Position numbers and translations under genes: made by a program
Shown: positions 17,564-26,334 of the stretch, piece by piece
Layout: each line of letters starts with the position of its first letter
How positions within the stretch are numbered: position 1 is the stretch's first letter
Assembly (NCBI GenBank): GCA_021774965.1
Contig: JAJFIL010000073.1
Coordinates: 1-57,802, forward strand
DNA from: Alphaproteobacteria bacterium
GTDB lineage: Bacteria; Pseudomonadota; Alphaproteobacteria; JAJFIK01
Reading direction: 5' to 3'
Length of the DNA stretch: 57,802 bases
The notes under the pieces: generated by a model
The model's database searches: none
The model's input: only the letters and a program-made list of their open reading frames with translations
Told to the model about the DNA's origin: nothing

Positions 17564-18097
17564 ATGATCCGTTTGTTCGCAGCCCTTGATATTCCCGATG
17601 ACGTCGCCACACAATTGCTGGCGCTTCAAACGGGTTTGCAAGATGTGCGCTGGAGCTCGCGCGAGAACCTGCATGTCACCTTGCGTTACATGGGCAATCT
17701 CAAAGAACCTATGGCTGGGGAAGTAGACCACGCCCTTGCCCGTCTGAAAGCAAAACCCTTTATGGTGCGCCTGACGGAACTTGGCTCGTTTGGTGATACC
17801 CACCGCGCTCACACCTTGTGGGCGGGGGTGGAAAAATCCCAGGCACTGTTGAACCTTCAAACCAAAATTGAGAATGCAGTCCAGGCGCTGGGCCTTGATC
17901 CGGACAAGCGCAAATATGCCCCGCACATCACCTTGGGGCGGCTTGGCCACGGCACGCCGGAAGATGCTGCCGCCTGGATTGCCAGCAAGGGTCAGTTGGC
18001 ACCTCTGGAATTTGAGGTAACCCGCATGGTGCTTTACTCTTCGCATCGGCGAGAGAAGGGTTCTATCTATACGCCCGAGCGCTATTACATATTCTGA
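17564..18097 (+). CDS. thpR: RNA 2',3'-cyclic phosphodiesterase ThpR
   Basis: 177 aa, 2H phosphoesterase family. Both HxTx motifs are present with the right separation: HVTL (residues 37-40) and HITL (121-124). The N-terminus MIRLFAALDIPDDV is typical. The family hydrolyses 2',3'-cyclic phosphates on RNA ends and was first described as 2'-5' RNA ligase. It is closely followed by cobB. Confidence 0.92.
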   Translation: MIRLFAALDIPDDVATQLLALQTGLQDVRWSSRENLHVTLRYMGNLKEPMAGEVDHALARLKAKPFMVRLTELGSFGDTHRAHTLWAGVEKSQALLNLQTKIENAVQALGLDPDKRKYAPHITLGRLGHGTPEDAAAWIASKGQLAPLEFEVTRMVLYSSHRREKGSIYTPERYYIF

Positions 18098-18106
18098 GGA
18101 ACCTTG

Positions 18107-18799
18107 ATGAGCATTGTCATTCTCACCGGCGCCGGCATATCCGCTGAAAGCGGCCTTGGCACGTTCCGCGACAAAGACGGGATCTGGACAAAGGTGGATC
18201 TGCGTGATGTCGCCACACCGGAAGGTTTTGCCCGTGATCCGGCTTATGTGTTGGAGTTTTATGCCGCCCGCCGCGCCCATGGAGCGGAGGCAAAGCCCAA
18301 CGCCGCCCATTTCGCCCTCGCCCGTCTGGAATCTGCACTTCTGGATCAGGTGTTGATCATTACGCAAAACATCGACGTGCTGCACGAGACGGCAGGGGCC
18401 AAAAACGTGCTTCACATGCACGGCGTCACGAACCGGGATCTCTGTAACAATTGCGGCAATCGTCAGGAGACCGAACAAGCGTTGACCGTTGAAAGCATCT
18501 GCCCTCAATGCAAATCAAAAGGCACGTTGCGACCAGACGTGGTGTGGTTCGGAGAAATGCCCTATCACATGGAGACCATTGAGAAGGCACTGGAGGGTTG
18601 CACGACTTTCGTATCCATCGGCACTTCAGGAGAGGTCTATCCCGCTGCAGGCTTTGTTGCCAGCGCACGCATGGCAGGCGCCCATACGATAGAGCTAAAT
18701 CTGGAGCCTTCTTCCGGCGGCAATCTCTTTGTCGAAAGTCACTACGGCCCGGCCACAGAAGTGGTGCCCAAGTGGGTCGATGAGATGCTGGGTCAGTAG
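18107..18799 (+). CDS. cobB: NAD-dependent protein deacylase CobB (sirtuin)
   Basis: 230 aa. NAD-binding GAGISAESG (8-16), TQNID (86-90), catalytic His105 in HMHG, and a structural zinc site from Cys113/116 and Cys132/135. Tyr52 and Arg55 form the Y-x-x-R motif (FYAARR) of class III sirtuins, which favours removal of succinyl and other acidic acyl groups from lysine as well as acetyl. GAGGA precedes the ATG by 6 nt; a TTG one codon upstream is not needed. Confidence 0.94.
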   Translation: MSIVILTGAGISAESGLGTFRDKDGIWTKVDLRDVATPEGFARDPAYVLEFYAARRAHGAEAKPNAAHFALARLESALLDQVLIITQNIDVLHETAGAKNVLHMHGVTNRDLCNNCGNRQETEQALTVESICPQCKSKGTLRPDVVWFGEMPYHMETIEKALEGCTTFVSIGTSGEVYPAAGFVASARMAGAHTIELNLEPSSGGNLFVESHYGPATEVVPKWVDEMLGQ

Positions 18800-18803
18800 C
18801 GCT

Positions 18804-19205
18804 CTATTCCGCCTCGTTTTCAATGCCATGCATGTCGGCATCCGAAAGCCCGAAGTGATGGCCGATCTCGTGGATCAGCACATGGGCGATCACCCGTAAC
18901 AAGTCCTCGCCGTGCTGGCGCGTAAAGGCAAGGATGGGCTGGCGATAGAGAAATACCATGTCGGGGTGGCCACCGGACTGCATCACTGATTTTCGCGTGA
19001 CATCCACACCGCTGTAGAGCCCCAAAAGACCATAGGGACTGTCGATGTCCATGGCGTCCAGAGTTTCATCGTCAGCAAATTCGGCAGATTGAATCACCAC
19101 GCCGTCGCACATCTGACGAAACTCCAGCGGCATGGCGGCATAGACGCGCCGCGCGATGGCATCAAACTCAGCCAGGGTCGGGACTGTTGGGTGTGACCTT
19201 TGCAT
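18804..19205 (-). CDS. Zincin-like metallopeptidase family protein
   Basis: 133 aa. The zinc-binding motif is HEIGHHFGLSD (HExxH at 112-116, third ligand likely Asp121), as in the small minimal-metallopeptidase family once called DUF1025. The preceding YRQPILAFTRQHGEDLLRVIAHVL is the conserved helix-loop of that family. It is cytoplasmic (no signal peptide), with unknown substrate. Convergent with cobB, 4 bp between stops. Confidence 0.88.
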   Translation of the reverse strand: MQRSHPTVPTLAEFDAIARRVYAAMPLEFRQMCDGVVIQSAEFADDETLDAMDIDSPYGLLGLYSGVDVTRKSVMQSGGHPDMVFLYRQPILAFTRQHGEDLLRVIAHVLIHEIGHHFGLSDADMHGIENEAE

Positions 19206-19276
19206 CTAACCTATGTAGTGTCGCGGCCATCAGGATTCGAGGGGCATTAAGACCCCAATAAACGAGGATATGCCCC

Positions 19277-19567
19277 ATGGCGACAAAATTGACCCCGGAA
19301 GCCCACAGCGAAGCGCTTTCACGGCTTGGAGACTGGAAAGAAGTCGAAGGGCGCGACGCCATCTGCCGCACCTTTGAGTTTTCTGATTTCGTTGAGGCCT
19401 GGGGTTTTATGTCCGCCACCGCCCTGATCGCCGAGCGCATGAACCACCATCCAGAATGGTTCAATGTCTATAATCGGGTTGAGGTGACCCTTTCCACCCA
19501 CGATGCAGATGGGCTGACCGAGCTGGATATTGAGCTGGCCACCCACATGGATTTGCTGGCTTCATGA
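19277..19567 (+). CDS. phhB: 4a-hydroxytetrahydrobiopterin dehydratase
   Basis: 96-aa pterin-4a-carbinolamine dehydratase. The signature ERMNHHPEWFNVYNRVEV (from about residue 53), with the catalytic His pair at 57-58, is intact. It recycles the pterin cofactor of aromatic amino acid hydroxylases, none of which is in this window. GAGGAT precedes the ATG. The stop overlaps the start of the next gene (ATGA). Confidence 0.94.
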   Translation: MATKLTPEAHSEALSRLGDWKEVEGRDAICRTFEFSDFVEAWGFMSATALIAERMNHHPEWFNVYNRVEVTLSTHDADGLTELDIELATHMDLLAS

Positions 19568-20280
19568 GCGACACCATCACGATTGCGCACGGCTTTAACG
19601 GCCCCGATGACAGCGGTAATGGCGGTTATGTGGGCGGGCTTCTGGCAAAACGTCTTAACGGTCCCGCAAGTGTGTCCCTACGCATGCCGCCGCCTCTCGA
19701 GACACCTCTGAATGTTATTGCCGACGGCGGCGCGTTGGACCTGATGCTGGCCGATGGCACTTTGGTGGCCCATGCAGAGCCCAGTACGCTGGATATGGAT
19801 ACTCCTGCTCCGCCCAGCTTTGAGGAAGCGGTTGCCGCTGATCCGCACTATGCAGGCCATGCGTTCCACGCTCTGCCCCATTGTTTTGTTTGCGGCACAG
19901 GCCGTGCCCATGGCGATGGTTTGCGCATCTTTGCCAGCCCCATTGAAGGCCGCTCTATTGTGGCTGCCCCATGGGTTCCGGATGTGAGATTAGCCAAGGA
20001 CGGCATCGTTCATGAGGAGTTTGTCTGGGCAGCATTGGACTGCCCGGGCTATTTCGCCGTGATCAATGCATTGGGCAGCAGAGGCGAGAAGATCCTCACC
20101 GCCCGCATGACAGCGCGTCTTGATCTGCCGGTCAAAGCGGGCGAGCCCCATGTGGTTATGGGCTGGGGCATTAAGTCAGACGGGCGCAAGCATTGGGCGG
20201 GAACCGCCCTGTTTAACGCAGATGGCAAGCTGGCCGCCTGTGCCGAGGCCCTTTGGATCAAACCGCGTAGCGTAAACTGA
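19564..20280 (+). CDS. Double-hotdog (thioesterase-like) protein of unknown function
   Basis: 238 aa. Motifs suggest two hotdog folds: an N-terminal GNGGYVGGLLAKRL (the GxGGxxGG helix start), and a second half with a linker motif HCFVCGTGRAHGDGLRIF and FVWAALDCPGYFAV, the usual substrate-helix region of acyl-CoA thioesterase-like proteins. The CxxC in the linker could bind metal or be structural. Translational coupling to phhB (4-bp overlap) is seen; functional linkage is not established. Fold assignment is by pattern only. Confidence 0.7.
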   Translation: MSDTITIAHGFNGPDDSGNGGYVGGLLAKRLNGPASVSLRMPPPLETPLNVIADGGALDLMLADGTLVAHAEPSTLDMDTPAPPSFEEAVAADPHYAGHAFHALPHCFVCGTGRAHGDGLRIFASPIEGRSIVAAPWVPDVRLAKDGIVHEEFVWAALDCPGYFAVINALGSRGEKILTARMTARLDLPVKAGEPHVVMGWGIKSDGRKHWAGTALFNADGKLAACAEALWIKPRSVN

Positions 20281-20296
20281 AGCTGGAACCCAATGA

Positions 20297-20533
20297 TCAG
20301 GCGTGAAGGATTGCCGTGATCTCATCGAGAAGCTTGATACGGTGTTTCTTGAGGTCTTCTGCCCGCACATCGGACGCAGACTCAACCTCCGACTCGATGC
20401 GATGAACCTCGCGATTGGCCTTGTGATATTCATCGGCCAGATGCGCAAAGTGCTGATTGTTCAATTTGAGATCATGGATCTTGTCTTTGAACTGCGGGAA
20501 TTTTTCAGCCAGCTCGTGTGGTGTATGGGTCAT
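20297..20533 (-). CDS. YdcH/DUF465 family small coiled-coil protein
   Basis: 78 aa, all-helical, highly charged. MTHTPHELAEKFPQFKDKIH, then LKLNNQHFAHLADEYHKANREVHRIE, then LKKHRIKLLDEITAIL: this is the full YdcH (DUF465) pattern. GAGGGAGAAATAG precedes the ATG. The function of the family is not settled. Convergent with the double-hotdog gene. Confidence 0.92.
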   Translation of the reverse strand: MTHTPHELAEKFPQFKDKIHDLKLNNQHFAHLADEYHKANREVHRIESEVESASDVRAEDLKKHRIKLLDEITAILHA

Positions 20534-20570
20534 CTATTTCTCCCTCAATCTGTTATTTTAATAATGCCAG

Positions 20571-20610
20571 AAAACGAAAGGCGAGCCTTGATATAACTCA
20601 AGACCCGCCT
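20571..20610 (-). terminator. Terminator of the short-chain dehydrogenase gene
   Basis: On the minus strand, interrupted stem AGGCG...CTTGA / TCAAG...CGCCT (arms within 20579-20610) followed by TTCGTTTT. It lies 20 bp past the dehydrogenase stop. Confidence 0.65.
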
Positions 20611-20630
20611 CGAAAAACTGCTTAGCGCCC

Positions 20631-21416
20631 TTAGCGCGGCTGCATGCGGATGGCCCCATCCAGGCGGATCACTTCGCCGTTGAGCATGGTGTTCTCACAG
20701 ATGTGCCGAGCCAATGCGCCAAACTCCGGCGGATGCCCGAGGCGTGAAGGAAACGGCACCATCGCACCAAGCGCATCGCGAACATTTTGCGGCGCCGCCA
20801 TCATCAGCGGTGTCTCGAATATCCCCGGCAAAATGGTGTTACAACGAATGCCATCCCGTGAGAGGTCTCGTGCGATGGGCAAGGTCATGCCGACGATGCC
20901 GCCCTTGGAAGCGGAATAGGCAACCTGACCAATCTGACCATCCTGTGCGGCCACAGAGCCCGTGTTGATGATCACGCCGCGTTCACCGTCATCCCCCATG
21001 GGATCTGTGCTCATCATGCCAGCGGCAGACTTGGACAGCACATTGAATGTGCCGATGAGGTTGACATTGAGTACCCGCAAATAGCGGTCCATGGCATGGG
21101 CGCGAATTTCATCGCTGTCCTTTTTGCGGGACGCGGTTTTCATGGCATCCCCAATACCAGCGCAATTGATGCAGATACGTTCCTGGCCATGAGCGGCGCG
21201 GGCCTTTTCAAGACCTGCAATCACGCTGTCTTCGTCGGCAACATTCACATTGCAGAACACGCCATTGATTTCCGCAGCAACCTTGACGCCTTTTTCTTCC
21301 TGCATGTCGAAAATGGCAACTTTGACGCCCTGGCTGGCCAGCTCTTTCGCTGTTGCCTCACCAAGACCCGATGCCCCACCGGTGACGACGGCGGCAATGG
21401 ACGAATCGAGTTTCAT
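20631..21416 (-). CDS. SDR family 3-hydroxyacyl-CoA dehydrogenase-like oxidoreductase
   Basis: 261 aa. Rossmann motif TGGASGLG (about residues 12-19), NAG (INCAGIG), catalytic Ser and YSASK (about 167-171), and the C-terminal PGIFETPLMMAAPQNVRDAL block typical of the HSD10-like 3-hydroxyacyl-CoA dehydrogenases. This points to NAD-dependent oxidation of 3-hydroxyacyl-CoAs in fatty-acid or branched-chain degradation. The start MKLDSSIAAVVTGGASG has GGAAGAGAG upstream; a longer in-frame start adds 20 unrelated residues. Confidence 0.88.
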   Translation of the reverse strand: MKLDSSIAAVVTGGASGLGEATAKELASQGVKVAIFDMQEEKGVKVAAEINGVFCNVNVADEDSVIAGLEKARAAHGQERICINCAGIGDAMKTASRKKDSDEIRAHAMDRYLRVLNVNLIGTFNVLSKSAAGMMSTDPMGDDGERGVIINTGSVAAQDGQIGQVAYSASKGGIVGMTLPIARDLSRDGIRCNTILPGIFETPLMMAAPQNVRDALGAMVPFPSRLGHPPEFGALARHICENTMLNGEVIRLDGAIRMQPR

Positions 21417-21499
21417 ATCTCTCTTCCTTCTTTCCCCAGCCGGACCGGACGTTGTGTCTGCCGCGCGAGGTCTCAAAAAAATCTGAACGCTTACTTAGA

Positions 21500-22627
21500 C
21501 TAATCCTTGCCCTCTTCAAAGCCTTCCGCATCTTTTTCAGCAATGGCAGCTTCCATCATGTCCCGCTCCTCCTTCTGGCGCAGGGCATAGGAGAGAGGCT
21601 CTGCTGGAGTGCCGGTTTCATCGGACGGGGTAATTTCCACGTCAGATTGCTTGGCTTCGCGATAGGCAATGTACAGAGAGGAGCCCGCAATAATCACCGC
21701 CCCTACGTAAGTGTGCCAGGTGGGTACGGAGGCGAAAATCAGATACCCCGCTCCAGCTGCAAAAATGATGCGGGTATAATCCAGCGGCGCGAGGGATGTG
21801 GCTTCCCCAATGGCATAGGCGCGGATGAAGCAGCTGTGCGCCAACACCCCTACGGCACCCATGCTCATCAGCAAGGCAAATTCCGTCAACGTGGGCCATG
21901 TCCAATAGAGCGCCGCCGGAATGGCGGTGGCAATGGCGCCGATCAGGCCCGAATAAAACAACAGCGTTACGGTTGAATCCGTGCGCGACAGGATCTTCAC
22001 AAAAATAATGGCTAGCGCCACGAACACGGCATTCCCCACGGCGGCAAGAGTTGCAATATCATAGCTACCCTCAGGCTGCATGATAATCAGCACACCAATA
22101 AACCCGACGACTGTTGCAACAATTCGATGAAGGCCAATTTTCTCCCCCAGGATCAGCACGGCGAGGGGGACCACAAAAAGAGCTCGGGAAAAGCTGATGG
22201 AGGTGGCGTCCGCCAGAGGCAGATGCGCGATGGCATAAAACCCGCACATCATGGCGGATGACCCCACGATCCCGCGCACCACCATCAGGCCGGGGCGTGA
22301 GGCACGGAACCCACCGAGCCCTGTTCTCAGAATAAGAGGGCCGATAAAGACAATGCCGGTTATGGCCCGGAAGAAGGCAATCTCAAATGAAGATATGGAG
22401 TTCCCGAGCAGCTTGACCAGCACCTGCATCACGGTGAACAAAACGGCGGAAATCAGAACCCACAGCGCGCCGCGCAGATTAGCTGGCAGGCGGACCCAGC
22501 GCGCCTTTGCCCAGCGGGGCATTGCGCGCAATCGCCTAAGGGCCCGCAAGCGTCGGCGGTCCCGCTGTGAGCCGCCCTGCCTGTTGTCCGCATTGATTTT
22601 TGATTGAGAACCTAAGGGCTCGACCAT
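21500..22627 (-). CDS. DMT superfamily transporter (EamA domains)
   Basis: 375 aa from the ATG chosen (GGAGG 11 nt upstream). A basic Arg-rich cytoplasmic N-terminus (about residues 1-45) precedes ten predicted membrane helices arranged as two EamA repeats, for example AVLFTVMQVLVKLLG with FFRAITGIVFIGPLI, and the second repeat near LGAIATAIPAALYWTWP. The acidic C-terminal tail is long. Other possible starts are at 22702, 22657 and 22522. An inner-membrane metabolite/drug exporter is inferred; the substrate is unknown. Confidence 0.85.
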   Translation of the reverse strand: MVEPLGSQSKINADNRQGGSQRDRRRLRALRRLRAMPRWAKARWVRLPANLRGALWVLISAVLFTVMQVLVKLLGNSISSFEIAFFRAITGIVFIGPLILRTGLGGFRASRPGLMVVRGIVGSSAMMCGFYAIAHLPLADATSISFSRALFVVPLAVLILGEKIGLHRIVATVVGFIGVLIIMQPEGSYDIATLAAVGNAVFVALAIIFVKILSRTDSTVTLLFYSGLIGAIATAIPAALYWTWPTLTEFALLMSMGAVGVLAHSCFIRAYAIGEATSLAPLDYTRIIFAAGAGYLIFASVPTWHTYVGAVIIAGSSLYIAYREAKQSDVEITPSDETGTPAEPLSYALRQKEERDMMEAAIAEKDAEGFEEGKD

Positions 22628-22788
22628 ACGCGTGATTTGCCTCCGCTTGAGCGCCATCCTAACGCTGTTTCGCCTTGCTGACCAATTGTCAGTGCGAATC
22701 ATTGGGTGATTCTGGCCTCACAGCCCTCCTTCCCTAACGGCTCCTTTACCTAAAGCGACCCACACTTGGCCCGAGGAGACCCAGAGCC

Positions 22789-23088
22789 ATGATCGAGCGA
22801 TTGTTCGCAGATCAAGAACCCATTCCCCTGGCGGGAGAAGAGAAAGAAGCGCTGAAGGAAGCGTTTCGGGCGCGTGCGCTGGCCAGTGGTTGGTGCGGTT
22901 ATGCGGTGCCAAAACACACCCATGATGATGCCCTCGCGTTTCTTTTTACCGAAGGCGGCAACGGCGGGCCCTTTACCCTGATCAGAACACAGGCCCAAGG
23001 CTATGCGCTGGCAACAGAAGACGGCCTCGTCGTCTGGACCGGCAAAACCATCACGGAAGTACCCGGAGCATTTTCTCAGGGACGATAG
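22789..23088 (+). CDS. Small conserved-looking hypothetical protein
   Basis: 99 aa. MIERLFADQEPIPLAGEEKE, then a helix ALKEAFRARALASGWCGYAV and a beta-rich C-terminal half with PFTLIRTQAQGYALATEDGLVV. No signal peptide or membrane segment. AGGAGA lies 12 nt before the ATG. It is a plausible single-domain cytoplasmic protein that I do not recognise; the 3' end overlaps the convergent serine hydrolase gene by 13 bp. Confidence 0.6.
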   Translation: MIERLFADQEPIPLAGEEKEALKEAFRARALASGWCGYAVPKHTHDDALAFLFTEGGNGGPFTLIRTQAQGYALATEDGLVVWTGKTITEVPGAFSQGR

Positions 23089-24302
23089 TCGAACTCTGTC
23101 GCGCGCCAACCAATGGCTTTGTAACTCGCATCGATCAGGCTTTGGCCCCGCATATTGAGCGTCGGGCCTTGCTGGTTCATCACATAAGCAATAGAGAGCC
23201 TCGCCTCAGGATCGGCAATCCCGAACGAACCCCCTGATCCAGTATGACCAAAAGCTGCGCGGCCAAAATGATGATAGCTCGCGGTATCGCCAGAGGGCCG
23301 TTGCCGTGTGGTCATGAAACCACCCGCCACCCGCAAAGGCGTGCGCAACGTGGCATCATCATGCGTTGCGTTTGTGACCGTCTGCATACGGATCAAGGCA
23401 TCCGAAGAAACCAACCTCACGCCATCCAGGGTGCCGCCGCAACTGAGCGCGGCATACATGCGTGCCAGGCTGCGGGCATTGCTGATGCCGGATGCTGAGC
23501 CAATTTCAGCCTGCCAATAGCCAGGCTTATTCGCGCTAACCCCCCCCGCATTGTTATAGAACAAGTGCGGTAGAGACTTAGGATCACCCATCAATTGCTT
23601 CATGAACGGTGTCATGGGTGCCTTGGGGTCAAACCTGGGACGGAATATTCGCGCAAGGCGCGGAGTGATGCTTTCCGGGGCGCCAATCCAGAAATCCAGC
23701 CCAAGGGGCCTGGCAATGCGTTCTGCAAAGAACGCACCGGCACTCATGCCAGCGGCGCGGCGAACCATCTCGCCCACGGTCCAGGCAAAGGTAAGGCCGT
23801 GATAGGCGCTGCGAGTGCCGGGCTCAAAATAAGGCTCTTGTGCGGCGAGGGCAGACGTCGCCCAATTCCAGTCGGCCAAAGCGCCTTCCGGCACCTCTTC
23901 GCGGAACACCGGCACCCCTGCCGTATGATCCAGCATCATCTGAAGCGTCGTCGCTTGCTTACCATTGGCACCGTATTCAGGCCAAAACTCCGTAACCGGA
24001 GCATCTGGATCCAGCTTGCCTTCTTCGATGAGCATATGTGCACACAGGGCGAGCGCACCTTTGGTGCAGGAAAAGATCACAGACAGCGTATCTTTGTTCC
24101 ACGGCAGATCTTCGCGAGGGTTGGCAGAGCCGCCCCAAAGGTCCACCACCATTTTGCCTTCATAAGTAACGCAAAGGCTGGCCCCTTTTTCACCCCGGCT
24201 CGCGAAGTTCTCAAGGAACTCATCCAGCAATGGCGCAAAGCGATCATCAAGGATCTCGCCTTCGACAGTGCCGGTTGCAACAGATTTAGTGATGGCAGTC
24301 AT
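23076..24302 (-). CDS. Serine hydrolase, beta-lactamase/EstB esterase family
   Basis: 408 aa. The class C-type nucleophile motif SCTK (Ser78, Lys81) and Tyr167 (RSAYHGLTF) correspond to the S-x-x-K and Y-x-x motifs of EstB-like esterases; the HTGSGGSFGIADPE segment is the third conserved block. No signal peptide, so cytoplasmic ester hydrolysis is likelier than beta-lactam resistance. The ATG at 24302 is used; a TTG two codons upstream is weaker. It is the last gene of a tight four-gene operon, 2 bp after the quinone oxidoreductase. Confidence 0.88.
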   Translation of the reverse strand: MTAITKSVATGTVEGEILDDRFAPLLDEFLENFASRGEKGASLCVTYEGKMVVDLWGGSANPREDLPWNKDTLSVIFSCTKGALALCAHMLIEEGKLDPDAPVTEFWPEYGANGKQATTLQMMLDHTAGVPVFREEVPEGALADWNWATSALAAQEPYFEPGTRSAYHGLTFAWTVGEMVRRAAGMSAGAFFAERIARPLGLDFWIGAPESITPRLARIFRPRFDPKAPMTPFMKQLMGDPKSLPHLFYNNAGGVSANKPGYWQAEIGSASGISNARSLARMYAALSCGGTLDGVRLVSSDALIRMQTVTNATHDDATLRTPLRVAGGFMTTRQRPSGDTASYHHFGRAAFGHTGSGGSFGIADPEARLSIAYVMNQQGPTLNMRGQSLIDASYKAIGWRATEFDYRP

Positions 24303-24304
24303 AA

Positions 24305-25306
24305 TCAATCACTTACAGTGATCACGACCTTGCCCTTGGCTTTGCGGTCCATCAGTTCCTGAATGCCCGCGCCTGCCTGATCAAAGCTGTAGGTCGAAGA
24401 TACATAAGGCTTGATCTTGCCTGCTTTGTACAAATCCATGAGCTCGGCGATGTTCGCCTTGTTGCGTTCCGGCTCCCGCGCGGTAAAGGCGCCCCAGAAA
24501 ACGCCAATGATCTGACAGCCTTTCAGAAGGGCGAGGTTCATGGGCACTTTAGCAATGCCGGCAGGGAAGCCAACGATCAGAAAACGCCCCTCCCAGTTGG
24601 TTGCCCGCAAGGCAGGTTCGCAATAATCGCCACCCACCGGATCATAGACCACGTCTGCGCCCTGCCCGTCTGTAAGTTCCTTGATCTGACTTGAAAGCGC
24701 CTTTTGTTGGTCCCGATCCAAAGGCTGCATGGGATAGACAAAACCGGATTCAGCACCGCGATCTTTTGCGACCTGCACTTTTTCCTCGCTTGAGGCTGCC
24801 GCAATGACTTTGGCGCCCATGGCCTTGCCCAACTCAACAGCCGCAAGTCCAACACCGCCAGCAGCCCCCAGCACCAGAAGGGATTCGCCGGGTTGAATAT
24901 TGGCGCGATCCTTCAAAGCGTGATGAGACGTGCCGTAGGTCATGATAAAGGCGGCAGCTTCATCGAAAGGCATTTCATCCGGGATCGGAATAATACGCGG
25001 GGCATCCACGACAACTTGTTCAGCCATGCCACCCCAACCGCAGGAGCCGATAACCCTATCGCCAATATTGATGCCACTGACACCTTCGCCGAGTTCGGAA
25101 ACGACACCAGCCACTTCCCCGCCGGGGGAAAAGGGCAGGGGCGGTTTGAACTGATACATGTTCTGGATCATGAGGGCGTCCGGAAAATTGACTGCACATG
25201 CTTTCACGTCAATGCGAACCTGGCCCTTACCTGCGCTGAGGTCTGAAACTTCCTCAACGACCAGTGTTTCAGGGCCACCGAATTCCTTACACAATACAGC
25301 CTTCAT
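24305..25306 (-). CDS. NADPH:quinone oxidoreductase family protein (MDR superfamily)
   Basis: 333 aa, zinc-independent medium-chain dehydrogenase/reductase. The GroES-like N-terminal domain contains VNFPDALMIQNMYQFKPPLPFSPGGEVAGVV; the nucleotide-binding domain has LLVLGAAGGVGLAAVELGKAMG and GADVVYDPVGGDYCEPALR. These features fit the QOR/acryloyl-CoA-reductase-like branch. The start overlaps the patatin stop (TAATG), indicating coupled translation. Confidence 0.9.
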   Translation of the reverse strand: MKAVLCKEFGGPETLVVEEVSDLSAGKGQVRIDVKACAVNFPDALMIQNMYQFKPPLPFSPGGEVAGVVSELGEGVSGINIGDRVIGSCGWGGMAEQVVVDAPRIIPIPDEMPFDEAAAFIMTYGTSHHALKDRANIQPGESLLVLGAAGGVGLAAVELGKAMGAKVIAAASSEEKVQVAKDRGAESGFVYPMQPLDRDQQKALSSQIKELTDGQGADVVYDPVGGDYCEPALRATNWEGRFLIVGFPAGIAKVPMNLALLKGCQIIGVFWGAFTAREPERNKANIAELMDLYKAGKIKPYVSSTYSFDQAGAGIQELMDRKAKGKVVITVSD

Positions 25307-26319
25307 TATACCTCTCCCTCGAGTTGGTCTTTTGCTTGGCCCATCCCTACCTTTTTTGAACTCGGGAGGGAATGGCCAAGTGCCGCTTCAATGGCGGGTC
25401 GCATTAAATCCACCGCTTCGCGGCCCGCATCGATTGCGTCGGCGGCCTTGTAAAACTGCATAGCCCCGATTTCCGCAAGGGAAGGGGTCAACAGAACATC
25501 CGCTGGCTCCCCTGCAAGGCGGGATTTCGTAATCCGATCCGACATGATGGCAATGGCGCTGTTGATCACCTCGTATTGTTGAGGGCCCCTGTCACGCCGG
25601 CGCAAAAGATCGCGCAGCATCTTGCGCGTTCCTTCTTTGAGCGACTTGGGCAGATGATCTGCCAAATCATCAAGCCAACTGCGCGGCATTTCATCAGGCT
25701 GGCCATCGGTTGGCACCAGATCCCAAGCCTGACCGCCGCCATAGCGGAAAACACCAGCGTTCAAATCCACGGCGATGACAACGTCTGCTTCCATGGCGCG
25801 GGCCAGGGAAATGGGCAGCGGATTGACCAGGCCCCCGTCTGAAAGCCAACGCCCGCCTGCAGGCCAAGGGGTCAAAAGCCCCGGAATGGCGATGGAAGCG
25901 CGCATGGCATCGGATAAGGATCCTTCACGCAGCCAAACCTCCCGCCCGGTTCGGATATCTGCTGCCACAGCTGCAAAAGGAATTTCCAGATCTTCAATCA
26001 AAGGGCATTCAAGGTGGGACTGAAACCAATCGATAACCTTGCCGCCGCCGATAACCCCGCCCGACTTCCAGGTAAAATCAAAGAACTCCACCATGTCCAG
26101 CATGCTGAGATTGTCTGCGAAATTCCGCAAATCATCGAGCTTTCCGGCAGCGTAGAACGCACCGACGATGGATCCAATGGAGCATCCAGTAATTAGATCA
26201 GGCGTAATGCCCATTCTCTCGAGCTCTTCAATTGCCCCTAAGTGAGCCCAGCCGCGCGCGGCGCCTCCACCAAGAACCAGTCCAATGCGAGGAGAATGTT
26301 TCTGTCCTTTGATCGGCAT
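25306..26319 (-). CDS. Patatin-like phospholipase family protein (RssA-like)
   Basis: 337 aa. Oxyanion-hole motif GGGAARG (17-23), nucleophile elbow GCSIG (Ser47), and catalytic Asp161 in SDGGLVNPLPI. The layout matches cytoplasmic RssA/NTE-like patatins, which hydrolyse acyl esters of lipids. GAGGAAGG lies upstream of the ATG. It is the second gene of the operon after asparaginase, 15 bp away. Confidence 0.92.
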   Translation of the reverse strand: MPIKGQKHSPRIGLVLGGGAARGWAHLGAIEELERMGITPDLITGCSIGSIVGAFYAAGKLDDLRNFADNLSMLDMVEFFDFTWKSGGVIGGGKVIDWFQSHLECPLIEDLEIPFAAVAADIRTGREVWLREGSLSDAMRASIAIPGLLTPWPAGGRWLSDGGLVNPLPISLARAMEADVVIAVDLNAGVFRYGGGQAWDLVPTDGQPDEMPRSWLDDLADHLPKSLKEGTRKMLRDLLRRRDRGPQQYEVINSAIAIMSDRITKSRLAGEPADVLLTPSLAEIGAMQFYKAADAIDAGREAVDLMRPAIEAALGHSLPSSKKVGMGQAKDQLEGEV

Positions 26320-26334
26320 ATTTTATTGCCTTCC

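Noticed and set aside
17507-18508. Minus-strand 333-aa open frame opposite thpR and cobB
   Set aside because: Overlaps two well-supported genes and has no recognisable domain.
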